64,000 nucleotides of DNA from Curvibacter sp. AEP1-3 (GTDB taxonomy: Bacteria; Pseudomonadota; Gammaproteobacteria; Burkholderiales; Burkholderiaceae_C): contig NZ_CP015698.1 of NCBI RefSeq assembly GCF_002163715.1, forward strand, positions 2,830,201 to 2,894,200. Reading direction: 5' to 3'. Shown in pieces: positions 53,969 to 61,187 of this stretch; the stretch's first letter is position 1; every line of letters starts with the position of its first letter. The position numbers were made by a program, and so were the translations under genes. The notes beneath the pieces are model-generated. The model searched no databases, had not been told where the DNA came from, and saw only the letters and a list, made by a program, of their open reading frames with translations.

Positions 53969-54057
53969 TTCCCTCATTTCCTAATTTATTTGGCTCACAG
54001 TTTCATCAAACTTTCCATCCAACAGCCACCCCGACCGTTAAACTGAAAGACGCAAGG

Positions 54058-54462
54058 CTAGGCTTTGTTGAACAGCGGGTGCAGTGTGCTGTGTTTGCCG
54101 TCGAACACTTCGTGCCCTTCGTCGATCTGCACCGTAATGCCCAGCGGCTTATTCGCGAGTACGTCAGCCAGGTAACTGCCGACCGTGGCTTTGAGGGCCT
54201 CCCCCATCTGCTGATGCACCACCGGGCTGCGGCCCTTGGCCATGCGCAGGTTCATATACAAAAAGCCGTAGTCGCCCTTGCCGTCTGCCACGGCGCTGTG
54301 GGCGGCCGGATAGGCCAGCACCCGCGTGCCGCCTGTGGGGAATACCTGCTTGCCGCTCTCATCACGCTGGGCGAGCATGGTGTCACACAAGCTGCGGCAG
54401 AGACCCGAGATATCGGCTTCACGGTCCAGGTTGGCGGTGTACAAAATGACCAGGTGCGGCAT
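54058..54462 (-). CDS. 5-carboxymethyl-2-hydroxymuconate delta-isomerase (CHMI/HpaF-like)
   Basis: A 134-residue tautomerase-superfamily protein. After removal of Met the catalytic Pro1 is exposed (MPHLVILYTANLD), the mark of the group. LPAAHSAVADGKGDYGFLYMNLRMAKGRS carries the conserved active-site arginine region (here PAAHSAVADGKGDYGF and NLRMAKGRS). In homoprotocatechuate breakdown this enzyme isomerises the muconate intermediate, but no other hpa gene is near, so its substrate here is open. Confidence 0.88.
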   Translation of the reverse strand: MPHLVILYTANLDREADISGLCRSLCDTMLAQRDESGKQVFPTGGTRVLAYPAAHSAVADGKGDYGFLYMNLRMAKGRSPVVHQQMGEALKATVGSYLADVLANKPLGITVQIDEGHEVFDGKHSTLHPLFNKA

Positions 54463-54569
54463 GGCGTCTCTCGGGCTTCGAAAAAGTATTGGTGTCGTTC
54501 AGGCAGGCCCCGATGGTAAGGCCTGCAAATGGCCAGGAACTTTCTGCCGGCGCGGCTATCCACCCACCC

Positions 54570-55016
54570 ATGAAACTTCTACGCACACTCACCGTCATGC
54601 TGGCTGCGGCCCTGGTTACCACCATTGCTGCCGCTGAAACTCCCACAGAAACCCATAACCGCGAATTGGTCGTTAGCTTTTACCAACAGCTGTTTGGCGA
54701 CAAAGACATCACTGTCATTGACCGCTACGTTGACGAAGGCTACATCCAGCACAACCCCACCGTGCCCACCGGGCGCGCGGCCATCAAAGAGCTGTTTGGC
54801 AAGTATTTTGTCGGTGCGCCCAAGACCAAGGTAGATATCCGCCGCGTTGCGGCCAGTGGCGATCTGGTGTGGCTGCATATCCGAGCCCCCATGCCGAATG
54901 GAAGCGTCTCTGCCGTCGTGGACATCTTCCGGGTGCAAGGCGATCGCATCGTCGAACACTGGGATGTCATTCAGCAAGTGCCTGAAAAAGCGGCCAATGA
55001 CAACACCATGTTCTAA
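54570..55016 (+). CDS. Secreted SnoaL-like (NTF2-fold) protein
   Basis: A 148-residue protein with a Sec signal peptide (MKLLRTLTVMLAAALVTTIA, cleavage near AAA-ET). The rest is a SnoaL-like NTF2 fold: VVSFYQQLFGDKDITVIDRY, EGYIQHNPTVPTGRAAIKEL and IVEHWDVIQQV are family-typical. Members are often annotated as predicted SnoaL-like aldol condensation enzymes; a function is not known for this group. ATG 54570 was chosen to start at the signal peptide. A C10 homopolymer follows the stop. Confidence 0.85.
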   Translation: MKLLRTLTVMLAAALVTTIAAAETPTETHNRELVVSFYQQLFGDKDITVIDRYVDEGYIQHNPTVPTGRAAIKELFGKYFVGAPKTKVDIRRVAASGDLVWLHIRAPMPNGSVSAVVDIFRVQGDRIVEHWDVIQQVPEKAANDNTMF

Positions 55017-55055
55017 GTACCCCCCCCCCTGGCGCACATGGGTAGTGCGCTGACA

Positions 55056-55072
55056 GCTATAAAAAATATAGC
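55056..55072 (+). repeat. Short palindrome, first half of the dispersed repeat
   Basis: GCTATAAAAAATATAGC is a near-perfect palindrome like the head of the bufC and doxX copies. The following GCTGC..GGGCGC half is absent, so this is a partial copy or a chance AT-rich hairpin. Confidence 0.45.
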
Positions 55073-55089
55073 AAACAAGTCAGGGAGGA

Positions 55090-55833
55090 TTAGCTCAGTG
55101 CCTGCAGCGCCAAATGGGCTGGCGTATCCAGGTGCGGGGGCAACTGGTGCTTGGCCTGCAGGTAATGGTGGGTGTAAACGTCCAGCCATGCTTCAAGCGC
55201 CTGCGCAGCGCGGGTCTCGCCGGCCAGCTCCAGGCACAGTGCGCCCACTTCGCTGGTGCAGAAGTGGTCTTCGCGGCGCGAGCGGCGCAGGCGGTAGCGT
55301 GAGATCTGCTCAGGCTGCAGGCTGAGCACGGGAAAGCGGTCCAGGTACGGGCTCTTGCGGAACATCTTGCGCGCTTCAGGCCACGTGGCGTCCAGCAGGA
55401 CAAATAGAGGTCTTTTGCCGGCGGGCATTTCAGTAGGGGCAGGCAGCGTGTTCACCACCCGGCCCGGCGTCACAAACTCGCCGGGAAACACTACATACGG
55501 CTGCCATTGCGGGTCGGCCAGCAGGGCCAGCAGCGCGGGGTCCACCTCCGTGCGGGCCCAGCCGAAGGCCGAGGTGTCGGGCACCACATCGGCAATCAGC
55601 CAGCCGGTGTTGCTGGGCTTGAGGGCTTCAATGTCCGCCATGATCAGGCACACCCCCGCCTGCACCGGCAGTTGCGGGCGCAAGCTGCAAATGCAATGAG
55701 CGGGGTTGATGCGGCAGCCCGGACAGCGCTCGCCCTTCATGCCACCACGGGCCAGAAAGGGCTTGCTGCTGCGGGCCAGCCGCTCGGCCCGCAGGCGCGA
55801 CACGGCATGCGGCGCAGCCATGTCGCGCGTCAC
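55090..55833 (-). CDS. DTW-domain tRNA-uridine aminocarboxypropyltransferase (TapT/YfiP-like)
   Basis: A 247-residue DTW-domain protein. A zinc-ribbon-like CPGCRINPAHCIC lies near 37-49. The signature DxTW is in LLDATWPEARKMFRKSPYL, and TSEVGALCLEL follows. The E. coli relative TapT adds the acp group to uridine 47 of tRNAs from SAM. I took GTG 55833, which overlaps the upstream stop as GTGA; ATG 55821 is the alternative. Last gene of a four-gene run on this strand. Confidence 0.88.
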   Translation of the reverse strand: MTRDMAAPHAVSRLRAERLARSSKPFLARGGMKGERCPGCRINPAHCICSLRPQLPVQAGVCLIMADIEALKPSNTGWLIADVVPDTSAFGWARTEVDPALLALLADPQWQPYVVFPGEFVTPGRVVNTLPAPTEMPAGKRPLFVLLDATWPEARKMFRKSPYLDRFPVLSLQPEQISRYRLRRSRREDHFCTSEVGALCLELAGETRAAQALEAWLDVYTHHYLQAKHQLPPHLDTPAHLALQALS

Positions 55834-56393
55834 AGGCCCACTTTCACAGCGTGATCTTTGGCAAACTTCGCCGCCTGCTGGCTCAAGGAGCCGAGGCAAA
55901 CATAGAACGCATGGTCAGCACCCATGGCCTCTTTCTGTGCCACTAGCGCCTCCAGTGCCTCCACGCCATGGGTCGCTGCCTTGTAGCGCTTGGCTGCCAC
56001 CAGCGTGACTTGCCCGGCTTTTTCCAAACGGAAGTCGGCCGCACTCATGGTGCCGGATGTTGATGCGCCTTTTGCGGGCAAACGCGTCACCTCATAGCCC
56101 TGCTTGACGAACTTGGCCTCCAATTCCCGGGAGAAGTCCCGCCAGGACAGAGCCGCAATCCGTGCCATCTCTGCTTCCACTGCCGCTGCAGAAGGCGTAT
56201 TCCATTGCCTCTTGAGTGCCACGCCACCCGTCACCACAAACGGAAACGCCCCTATCACGCCAAACACCACCAAGTCCTTGGGCAATAGCGCTGCGGAGAT
56301 GGCACAGATCACCGCCACCAGCATAAAGCTGTACCACCACGGATTGCGCAACAGGATTGCAAACAGCGAATTGGGGGCCATCTTGAATTTCAT
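55830..56393 (-). CDS. Membrane-anchored restriction-endonuclease-like (Mrr_cat) protein
   Basis: A 187-residue protein with two hydrophobic helices (about 20-38 and 42-58: FMLVAVICAISAALLP and LVVFGVIGAFPFVVTGG). A cytoplasmic Mrr-like nuclease fold follows from about residue 80: LSWRDFSRELEAKFVKQGYEVTRLP, then ADFRLEKAGQVTLVAAKRYKAA. The D..(E/V)xK active-site pattern seems altered (TLVAAKRYK lacks the acidic residue before xK), so cleavage is doubtful. It lies 12 nt after the RIO kinase gene. Confidence 0.75.
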   Translation of the reverse strand: MKFKMAPNSLFAILLRNPWWYSFMLVAVICAISAALLPKDLVVFGVIGAFPFVVTGGVALKRQWNTPSAAAVEAEMARIAALSWRDFSRELEAKFVKQGYEVTRLPAKGASTSGTMSAADFRLEKAGQVTLVAAKRYKAATHGVEALEALVAQKEAMGADHAFYVCLGSLSQQAAKFAKDHAVKVGL

Positions 56394-56405
56394 CGGCGTG
56401 TCTCT

Positions 56406-57299
56406 TTACGGTTTGAATGGGGTGGTAGCCCCCGCCATGCGCAGGCGCCTTGCTGCATCTTCGGCCCGCGCGTCGTCAATCTCGCGCAGCACGGCTTGCA
56501 TGTCCACATCGGCGTGGGCGCGCTCGTAGTGGCCGGTGAGCGGGGTGTCGTTGCTCAGCAAGCCGCCTTGGTACAGGCTCCAGATTTCCGGGCCGAATTC
56601 TGTCTGCAGCAGCGCAGGAGCAAACTGGCCAAAAAAGTCCCGCAGGTTGCCCACGTCGCGCATCAGCATGCGCTGGGCGTGGTTGTTGCCGGCAGCGTCC
56701 ACGGCCTGAGGCAGGTCGATGATGACCGGCTCGTCCGCTCCTGCCTCGCCATCCGCCCCCGGAATGTGCGCCAGCAAGATGTTGAATTCCGACAAGTCAC
56801 CATGCACCACGCCCGCACACAGCATGCGTACCACCTCGCCGATCAGCGTGGCGTGGTGTTGCAGTGCTTGCGCTTCGGTAAACGCCACGTCGTTCAGCCG
56901 GGGTGCGGCGTCGCCATGGGCGTCAGTCACCAGCTCCATCAGGAGCACGCCATCATGAAAGTTGTACGGCTGTGGCACGCGCACTCCGGCAGCGGCCAAG
57001 CGGTAGAGCGCATCGACCTCAGCGCTTTGCCACGCGGCTTCCTGCTCTTGCCGACCGAACTTGCTGCCCTTGGCCATGGCCCGGGCGGAGCGCGAATTTT
57101 TGACCTTGCGGTTCTCGGTGTAGTCCACGGCCTGGCGGAAGCTGCGGTTGTTCGCCTCTTTGTATATCTTGGCGCACAAGGTGTGCTCGCCCGAGCGCAC
57201 CACAAACACCATGGCTTCCTTGCCGCTCATGAGCTGGCGCACCACGGTGTCGATCAGACCCTCTTCAAGCAGCGACTCCAGCCTGGGCGGCGCTTTCAT
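56406..57299 (-). CDS. RIO1-family serine protein kinase (PA4780-like)
   Basis: A 297-residue atypical kinase. The nucleotide-binding segment is MSGKEAMVFVVRSGEHTLCAKIYK with the Ala-x-Lys lysine. The catalytic loop is VVHGDLSEFNILL and the metal-binding motif IIDLPQAVD, both as in RIO kinases. A flexible basic stretch (NRKVKNSRSARAMAKGSKFGRQEQEAAW) lies between strands as in RIO1. Bacterial homologues are little studied. ATG overlaps the zinc-ribbon gene stop as ATGA, and the Mrr-like gene follows. Confidence 0.88.
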   Translation of the reverse strand: MKAPPRLESLLEEGLIDTVVRQLMSGKEAMVFVVRSGEHTLCAKIYKEANNRSFRQAVDYTENRKVKNSRSARAMAKGSKFGRQEQEAAWQSAEVDALYRLAAAGVRVPQPYNFHDGVLLMELVTDAHGDAAPRLNDVAFTEAQALQHHATLIGEVVRMLCAGVVHGDLSEFNILLAHIPGADGEAGADEPVIIDLPQAVDAAGNNHAQRMLMRDVGNLRDFFGQFAPALLQTEFGPEIWSLYQGGLLSNDTPLTGHYERAHADVDMQAVLREIDDARAEDAARRLRMAGATTPFKP

Positions 57300-57547
57300 C
57301 GGCGGGGCAGCGACCAGCCCGCCCGTTGGTTGGATTTGTTGTTTTCGTAATCCCAGATGGATGCACAGCGGGCGCAGCGGTAGCGGGTGACGGTGACCGA
57401 ATGGCCGTCACGGTCTTCTTTACGGTTCTCGCCTTGCACGAGTTCAGCATGGCCAGGGGCGCGGCGCCAATCGCGCTGGATACCGCGGCAGGATTCGCAC
57501 AATGCGGCTTCGCGGGCTTCTGCGGCGATTTTGTAGTTATCAGACAT
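57296..57547 (-). CDS. Small zinc-ribbon protein, unknown function
   Basis: An 83-residue protein with two Cys-x2-Cys pairs, ALCESCRGIQ and YRCARCASIW, about 40 residues apart, enough for one zinc ribbon. The middle is polar and charged. No named family recognised. It overlaps the RIO kinase start by 4 nt, so both products are made from one message and could form a complex; that is inference. Confidence 0.75.
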   Translation of the reverse strand: MSDNYKIAAEAREAALCESCRGIQRDWRRAPGHAELVQGENRKEDRDGHSVTVTRYRCARCASIWDYENNKSNQRAGWSLPRR

Positions 57548-57639
57548 GAAAGGGTTTCTTGGGCGTCGCCGTCGTTGAGGGAAGGGGGGATTGTCGCAGC
57601 CCGCCGCGAGTCACAGTGGCGCCGCAAATCCGCAGTGCT

Positions 57640-59070
57640 TCACAGGCTCATAAAGGCAGAGACCGGTGTGTGCTCGTCACGCACCGGTGCGTGCAGCGGA
57701 AAGGTCAGTGTGAAGCGCGACCCGCTGCCCGGTTGGGAGCTGACGGTGATGGTGCCGCCCAGCACTGCCACCATGATGTTTTGCGACACCGCCAAGCCCA
57801 GACCCGAGCCGCCCTGGCCGAGGCGCGTCGTAAAAAACGGGTCAAATATGCGCGGCAGCGTTTGCGCATCCATTCCCACGCCGTTGTCAGCTACCACTAT
57901 GCGCACCCGGTCAAATTCCTTGCTGGCAGAGATGCGGACCTCGCGCTCTTCTCGTTCGCCAAAGGCATGCATCAGCGCGTTTTGCAGCAGGTTGGCGATG
58001 ACTTGCCCCAATGGCCCCGGGTAGCTGTCGCACTCAATGTGGGGCGGCACATCCACCTCCAGCAGCACATTCGACGTCTTGAAGCTGGGCATGAGCGTGT
58101 TGACGTTGTCCTCGATCAGCGCCCGCACATCGAATGGGCGCCGCTGCTCCGAGGTCTGGTCCACCGCAACCCGCTTGAAGCTGGAAATCAGGGTGGCAGC
58201 GCGCTCGCACGAGCGGGTGATCAGCGCATGCATGGCAATGCTGTTGCTCACATAGTCCAGCAGGTAGGACTTGCGCAAGTCACCCCGCTCCACATGGCGC
58301 TGGAGTTCTTCTGCGGCGTCTTGCAGGGTGGTGGCAGTGGTCAGGGCGTTGCCGATTGGGGTGTTCAGCTCATGCGCCACGCCGGCCACCAACGAACCCA
58401 GCGAGGCCAGCTTTTCTTGCTGCACTAGTTGGTTGCGGATTTCGTTGAGCCGCTTGATCGCTTCCTTGAGCTCGCGGTTGCGCGCATCCGATTCCGTGAG
58501 CGCGTGGTTTTTGACCGATTCAAAAATCTGCGTCAAAAAGAACAAGAGCAGCATGTTCCCCAGCAGCGAGACGAAGGCAAAAAAAGCATTGAAGCGTGCG
58601 TCGTACAGCACCGGGGCGCCCCAGCCGGTGTAAGACGTCCAGCCCACGCCCACCAGGCAGGCCATGGCAATGCACAGCCAGACAAAGGTGGCCCGGTTAA
58701 AGCCCAACAGCAGAGTGGCGGCCATGGGTGCCAGCCCGAACCACGACACCACGGGCGAAAACAAGCCGCCTGAAAACCAAGTGCTTCCCAGCACCGCTAC
58801 CAGGCAATTCGTCAGCAAGAACGTGTGTGTCGCCAACTGGAAGCGGCCGCTGTGCTTGAGGTAAGCCAGGTTCAGCAGCAACAGCACCGCATTGGCCGCC
58901 ATGATGATCATGCCGGGGTGGAAGTTGATCCACCAACTCACGAGGCTGTAGAACAGCGAAAACACCGTCACGATCCAATGGAACACGATCAGCAGGTTGA
59001 GCTTGTCACCATCGCGGCCCTCGCCGCTGCTGCGCAATGTGCCCCGCAGGCTGACCCAGAAAGCTTTCAT
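57640..59070 (-). CDS. Membrane sensor histidine kinase
   Basis: A 476-residue kinase. Six hydrophobic segments (about 25-185) form the N-terminal sensor. A short coiled coil (about 190-225) leads to the dimerisation domain with GVAHELNTPIGNALT (phospho-acceptor His). The ATPase domain has NLLQNALMHAF, VADNGVGM, FFTTRLGQGGSGLGLAVSQ. No receiver domain or response regulator gene is next to it. Its ATG 59070 overlaps the stop of the FAD oxidoreductase gene by 4 nt, an unusual pairing. The layout resembles HAMP-less kinases with HELNTP motifs. Confidence 0.88.
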   Translation of the reverse strand: MKAFWVSLRGTLRSSGEGRDGDKLNLLIVFHWIVTVFSLFYSLVSWWINFHPGMIIMAANAVLLLLNLAYLKHSGRFQLATHTFLLTNCLVAVLGSTWFSGGLFSPVVSWFGLAPMAATLLLGFNRATFVWLCIAMACLVGVGWTSYTGWGAPVLYDARFNAFFAFVSLLGNMLLLFFLTQIFESVKNHALTESDARNRELKEAIKRLNEIRNQLVQQEKLASLGSLVAGVAHELNTPIGNALTTATTLQDAAEELQRHVERGDLRKSYLLDYVSNSIAMHALITRSCERAATLISSFKRVAVDQTSEQRRPFDVRALIEDNVNTLMPSFKTSNVLLEVDVPPHIECDSYPGPLGQVIANLLQNALMHAFGEREEREVRISASKEFDRVRIVVADNGVGMDAQTLPRIFDPFFTTRLGQGGSGLGLAVSQNIMVAVLGGTITVSSQPGSGSRFTLTFPLHAPVRDEHTPVSAFMSL

Positions 59071-60785
59071 GACGTCGCGCCCTTGGTTCCGGTGATGCTG
59101 CGCCACACATTGCCGGCCATCAGCGCACAGAAATCCGCCGCCCGGAACACCTTCAGCAACCAGGGCGTACGCAGCTCCCACACGTCGCACGGTGGTGCTT
59201 TGCTGCGGGTGGCTTTCAGAATGCCGTTCACCGCGCGCCGGGCCGCCTCATTGGCACCCTCCATGGTGGCCAGGTCGGTGTAGGTCTTGACGTAGTCACT
59301 GGCCAGAAACAGGTTGGGCACCTTGGTGGTCGCGTTAGGGCGGATCTTCCAGGTGTTGCACTGGTTTACCAGCAGGGGTTCCAGGTTGATGACCTTTTGC
59401 AGCTTGTCCTGCTCCTCCATCGTCAGGCCTTCGAGCATCGCGTCCGTCATCGCGCCGTCCAGCGGCACGATGCTGCTGTCCAGGTACCAGGCAGACACCA
59501 TGTCGTCGCGCAGCACCGTCGTTCCGTGGCTGTTGAGTTCCGCCTTAAGCTGGGCCCACACTTCGTCTTTGATTTCATCGGGTGTGCAGTCTTGTGCGGC
59601 CTTCTGGTTGAAGTCGCCCGGGCTCTCCCAGTCCGAAATATCCACCGACAACACCGACAGCACATCGCCCTTGCCGCGGCCCTTGAGCTCGTAGTTGGAC
59701 CAGAACTGCTTCTGCGAAATGCTGGTCAGCGCCCAGTTGCTGTCCGCGTAAATCGTGTGGCCCAGGTGCATCTTGAGCTCGGTGTTCAAGAAGAACTGGA
59801 TGCCGTTCATCCACTCCACATTGGGCGCGAGTTTGATGATGTTGGCCAGCGTCGGGTCCAGCGCTAGCAAGTCCTTGTTGACCAGCGTGGCAGCACGCTC
59901 CACCGGCACGGCCAGCACGTAGTGGTCAGCGCGGGCCACCTCGGTCTGGGCACTGCCGTCCCGACGGAACTCGATGCCTGCCACCTTACCCGCATCCACC
60001 TTGAGCGCGGTCACGGTGGTGCCGCGCTGGTATTTCACACCGCTACTCAACAGGTGCTGGTGCCAAGGGGTGAGCCAGGCCTCGTTGGTGGGGCCGTTCA
60101 ACACGCGGTCGGTGCGCTGGGCGCCGGCTTCCAGCATCAGGTAAATCAGTTGCAAAAAGATGGCGCCCCCCGTGCGGGTGCTGGCAGTGTGGGCTTTGCA
60201 GGCCACCAGGCTGCGCGTCAGGCCACCGGCCAGCAGCTTCTGGTAGGCCTGGCTGCGGTTGGCCGCGCCAGTGAAGTCCCACCAGCTGATGTTGTCGTAC
60301 TCCTGGTCAAAGCGCGCCTGGCAACTGGTCATCAGGCGCCACACGCGGCCCGAAAAGTAGGCGATGTCGTCTTCACTCAGCTCTTCGCTCATGGCCTGAA
60401 AGCCGCTGAAGAGCTGCTTCACGTCCTTGAGCGATCGCGGAAAGTTCACCGGCACCAGAATGGGCTTGTTCTCGGCCTGCGAGATCAGCACCGTCAGGGT
60501 GCTCACCAGGTTGTCCATCACCGACACGCCGGCACCCATCGGAATGCGCTTCATGGTGTCGGTGACGTGGGCATAAAAGCCGGGGAAGAACCGGAACCCG
60601 TGTTCCCCGGGCAGGAAGCGGCCGGGCACCGTCTGGTCTGACCCCGGCACATCCACGCTGCGCGCTTTGCCACCCACGTAGTCCGGGTTGCGTTCGAAGA
60701 CTTCGACTTCAAAGCCCCGCTCAATCAGTTCATGTGCCGCGCTCATGCCCGCGACACCACCGCCGATGATGATTACCTTTGCCAT
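59067..60785 (-). CDS. FAD-dependent oxidoreductase (carotenoid desaturase / hydroxysqualene dehydroxylase-like)
   Basis: A 572-residue flavoprotein of the amine oxidase/phytoene desaturase group. FAD motif VIIIGGGVAGMSAAHELIER at 4-23 is followed by VEVFERNPDYVGGKARS. GEHGFRFFPGFYAHV near 59-73 is a substrate-side motif of HpnE-like enzymes. The C-terminal NLFLASDYVKTYTDLATMEG is the FAD-binding end. A tail of about 40 residues is hydrophobic. It could act on isoprenoids or quinone-like lipids. No other carotenoid or hopanoid gene is here. ATG 60785; a histidine kinase overlaps its end. Confidence 0.83.
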   Translation of the reverse strand: MAKVIIIGGGVAGMSAAHELIERGFEVEVFERNPDYVGGKARSVDVPGSDQTVPGRFLPGEHGFRFFPGFYAHVTDTMKRIPMGAGVSVMDNLVSTLTVLISQAENKPILVPVNFPRSLKDVKQLFSGFQAMSEELSEDDIAYFSGRVWRLMTSCQARFDQEYDNISWWDFTGAANRSQAYQKLLAGGLTRSLVACKAHTASTRTGGAIFLQLIYLMLEAGAQRTDRVLNGPTNEAWLTPWHQHLLSSGVKYQRGTTVTALKVDAGKVAGIEFRRDGSAQTEVARADHYVLAVPVERAATLVNKDLLALDPTLANIIKLAPNVEWMNGIQFFLNTELKMHLGHTIYADSNWALTSISQKQFWSNYELKGRGKGDVLSVLSVDISDWESPGDFNQKAAQDCTPDEIKDEVWAQLKAELNSHGTTVLRDDMVSAWYLDSSIVPLDGAMTDAMLEGLTMEEQDKLQKVINLEPLLVNQCNTWKIRPNATTKVPNLFLASDYVKTYTDLATMEGANEAARRAVNGILKATRSKAPPCDVWELRTPWLLKVFRAADFCALMAGNVWRSITGTKGATS

Positions 60786-60996
60786 GTCACCCAGTCCTGA
60801 CGTTGTTTGGCGAGTAAGGCGAAGCGCCTCCCTGAATTGGAGCCGCGCAGTGCGCACTGGGGCCCCAACGGCGTTCATCATGCATGGACCGTGCCGTTTT
60901 GCCTAGTTTGGCTTGTGGTTTTTACGGTTCGCTGCCCGCCGCGCCCATTTTCAAAGTGCTCCGCGCGGAGTGAATTGAATGTGCTATGCTGCGCCC
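60786..60996. other. Divergent intergenic region upstream of the FAD gene and hom leader
   Basis: About 210 bp without a gene. It should hold promoters for both directions. Toward hom I see an extended -10-like TGCTATGCT at 60982-60990, ending 6 nt before the leader-peptide ATG; no good -35 box. A short palindrome CAGTGCGCACTG lies near 60849-60860. Confidence 0.45.
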
Positions 60997-61092
60997 ATGT
61001 TGTGCCATTTCTGCCCCTCTCCATCCCGCGCCCCGGCGCGCGGGGCAGACCTGCGCAACCCCATTACCACCATTAGCACCACGGCCACCTGA
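60997..61092 (+). CDS. Thr/Ile-rich leader peptide upstream of homoserine dehydrogenase
   Basis: A 31-residue reading frame whose last nine residues are ITTISTTAT, that is five Thr and two Ile codons just before the stop. This is the hallmark of an attenuation leader such as ThrL of E. coli (STTITTTITITT). The stop codon lies within the first arm of a pair of competing hairpins. The codons used for Thr are mainly ACC. ATG 60997 has no SD but a -10-like box just upstream. Coding is inferred from position and composition, not from homology. Confidence 0.65.
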   Translation: MLCHFCPSPSRAPARGADLRNPITTISTTAT

Positions 61093-61130
61093 GTCGTGCA
61101 GGTGGCCGTTCCGGCTGCCACCTGGTGTTT
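61083..61130 (+). promoter_or_regulatory. Competing hairpins of a putative Thr/Ile attenuator
   Basis: Segment A GGCCACCT (61083-61090) can pair with B AGGTGGCC (61100-61107). B, as CAGGTGGC (61099-61106), can instead pair with C GCCACCTG (61117-61124). The two pairings exclude each other. A overlaps the leader stop codon. After C comes GTGTTTCC, a weak T-run. This fits antiterminator A:B and terminator B:C, though translational control of hom is also possible. Confidence 0.6.
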
Positions 61131-61187
61131 CCTCCACAGAAGAACCCGGCCCCGGCAGCAGGGCCCGCAACTGTTCCGGAGACACCC

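Noticed and set aside
55018..55029. A run of ten C bases, considered as a phase-variable tract
   Set aside because: It lies after the SnoaL-like stop codon and not in a promoter or a reading frame, so slippage would have no obvious effect. It may also be a sequencing artefact.
55830..56393. Mrr-like gene as part of a restriction or anti-phage system
   Set aside because: No methyltransferase, helicase or other defence gene is near, the protein is membrane-anchored, and the usual catalytic acidic residue seems absent.
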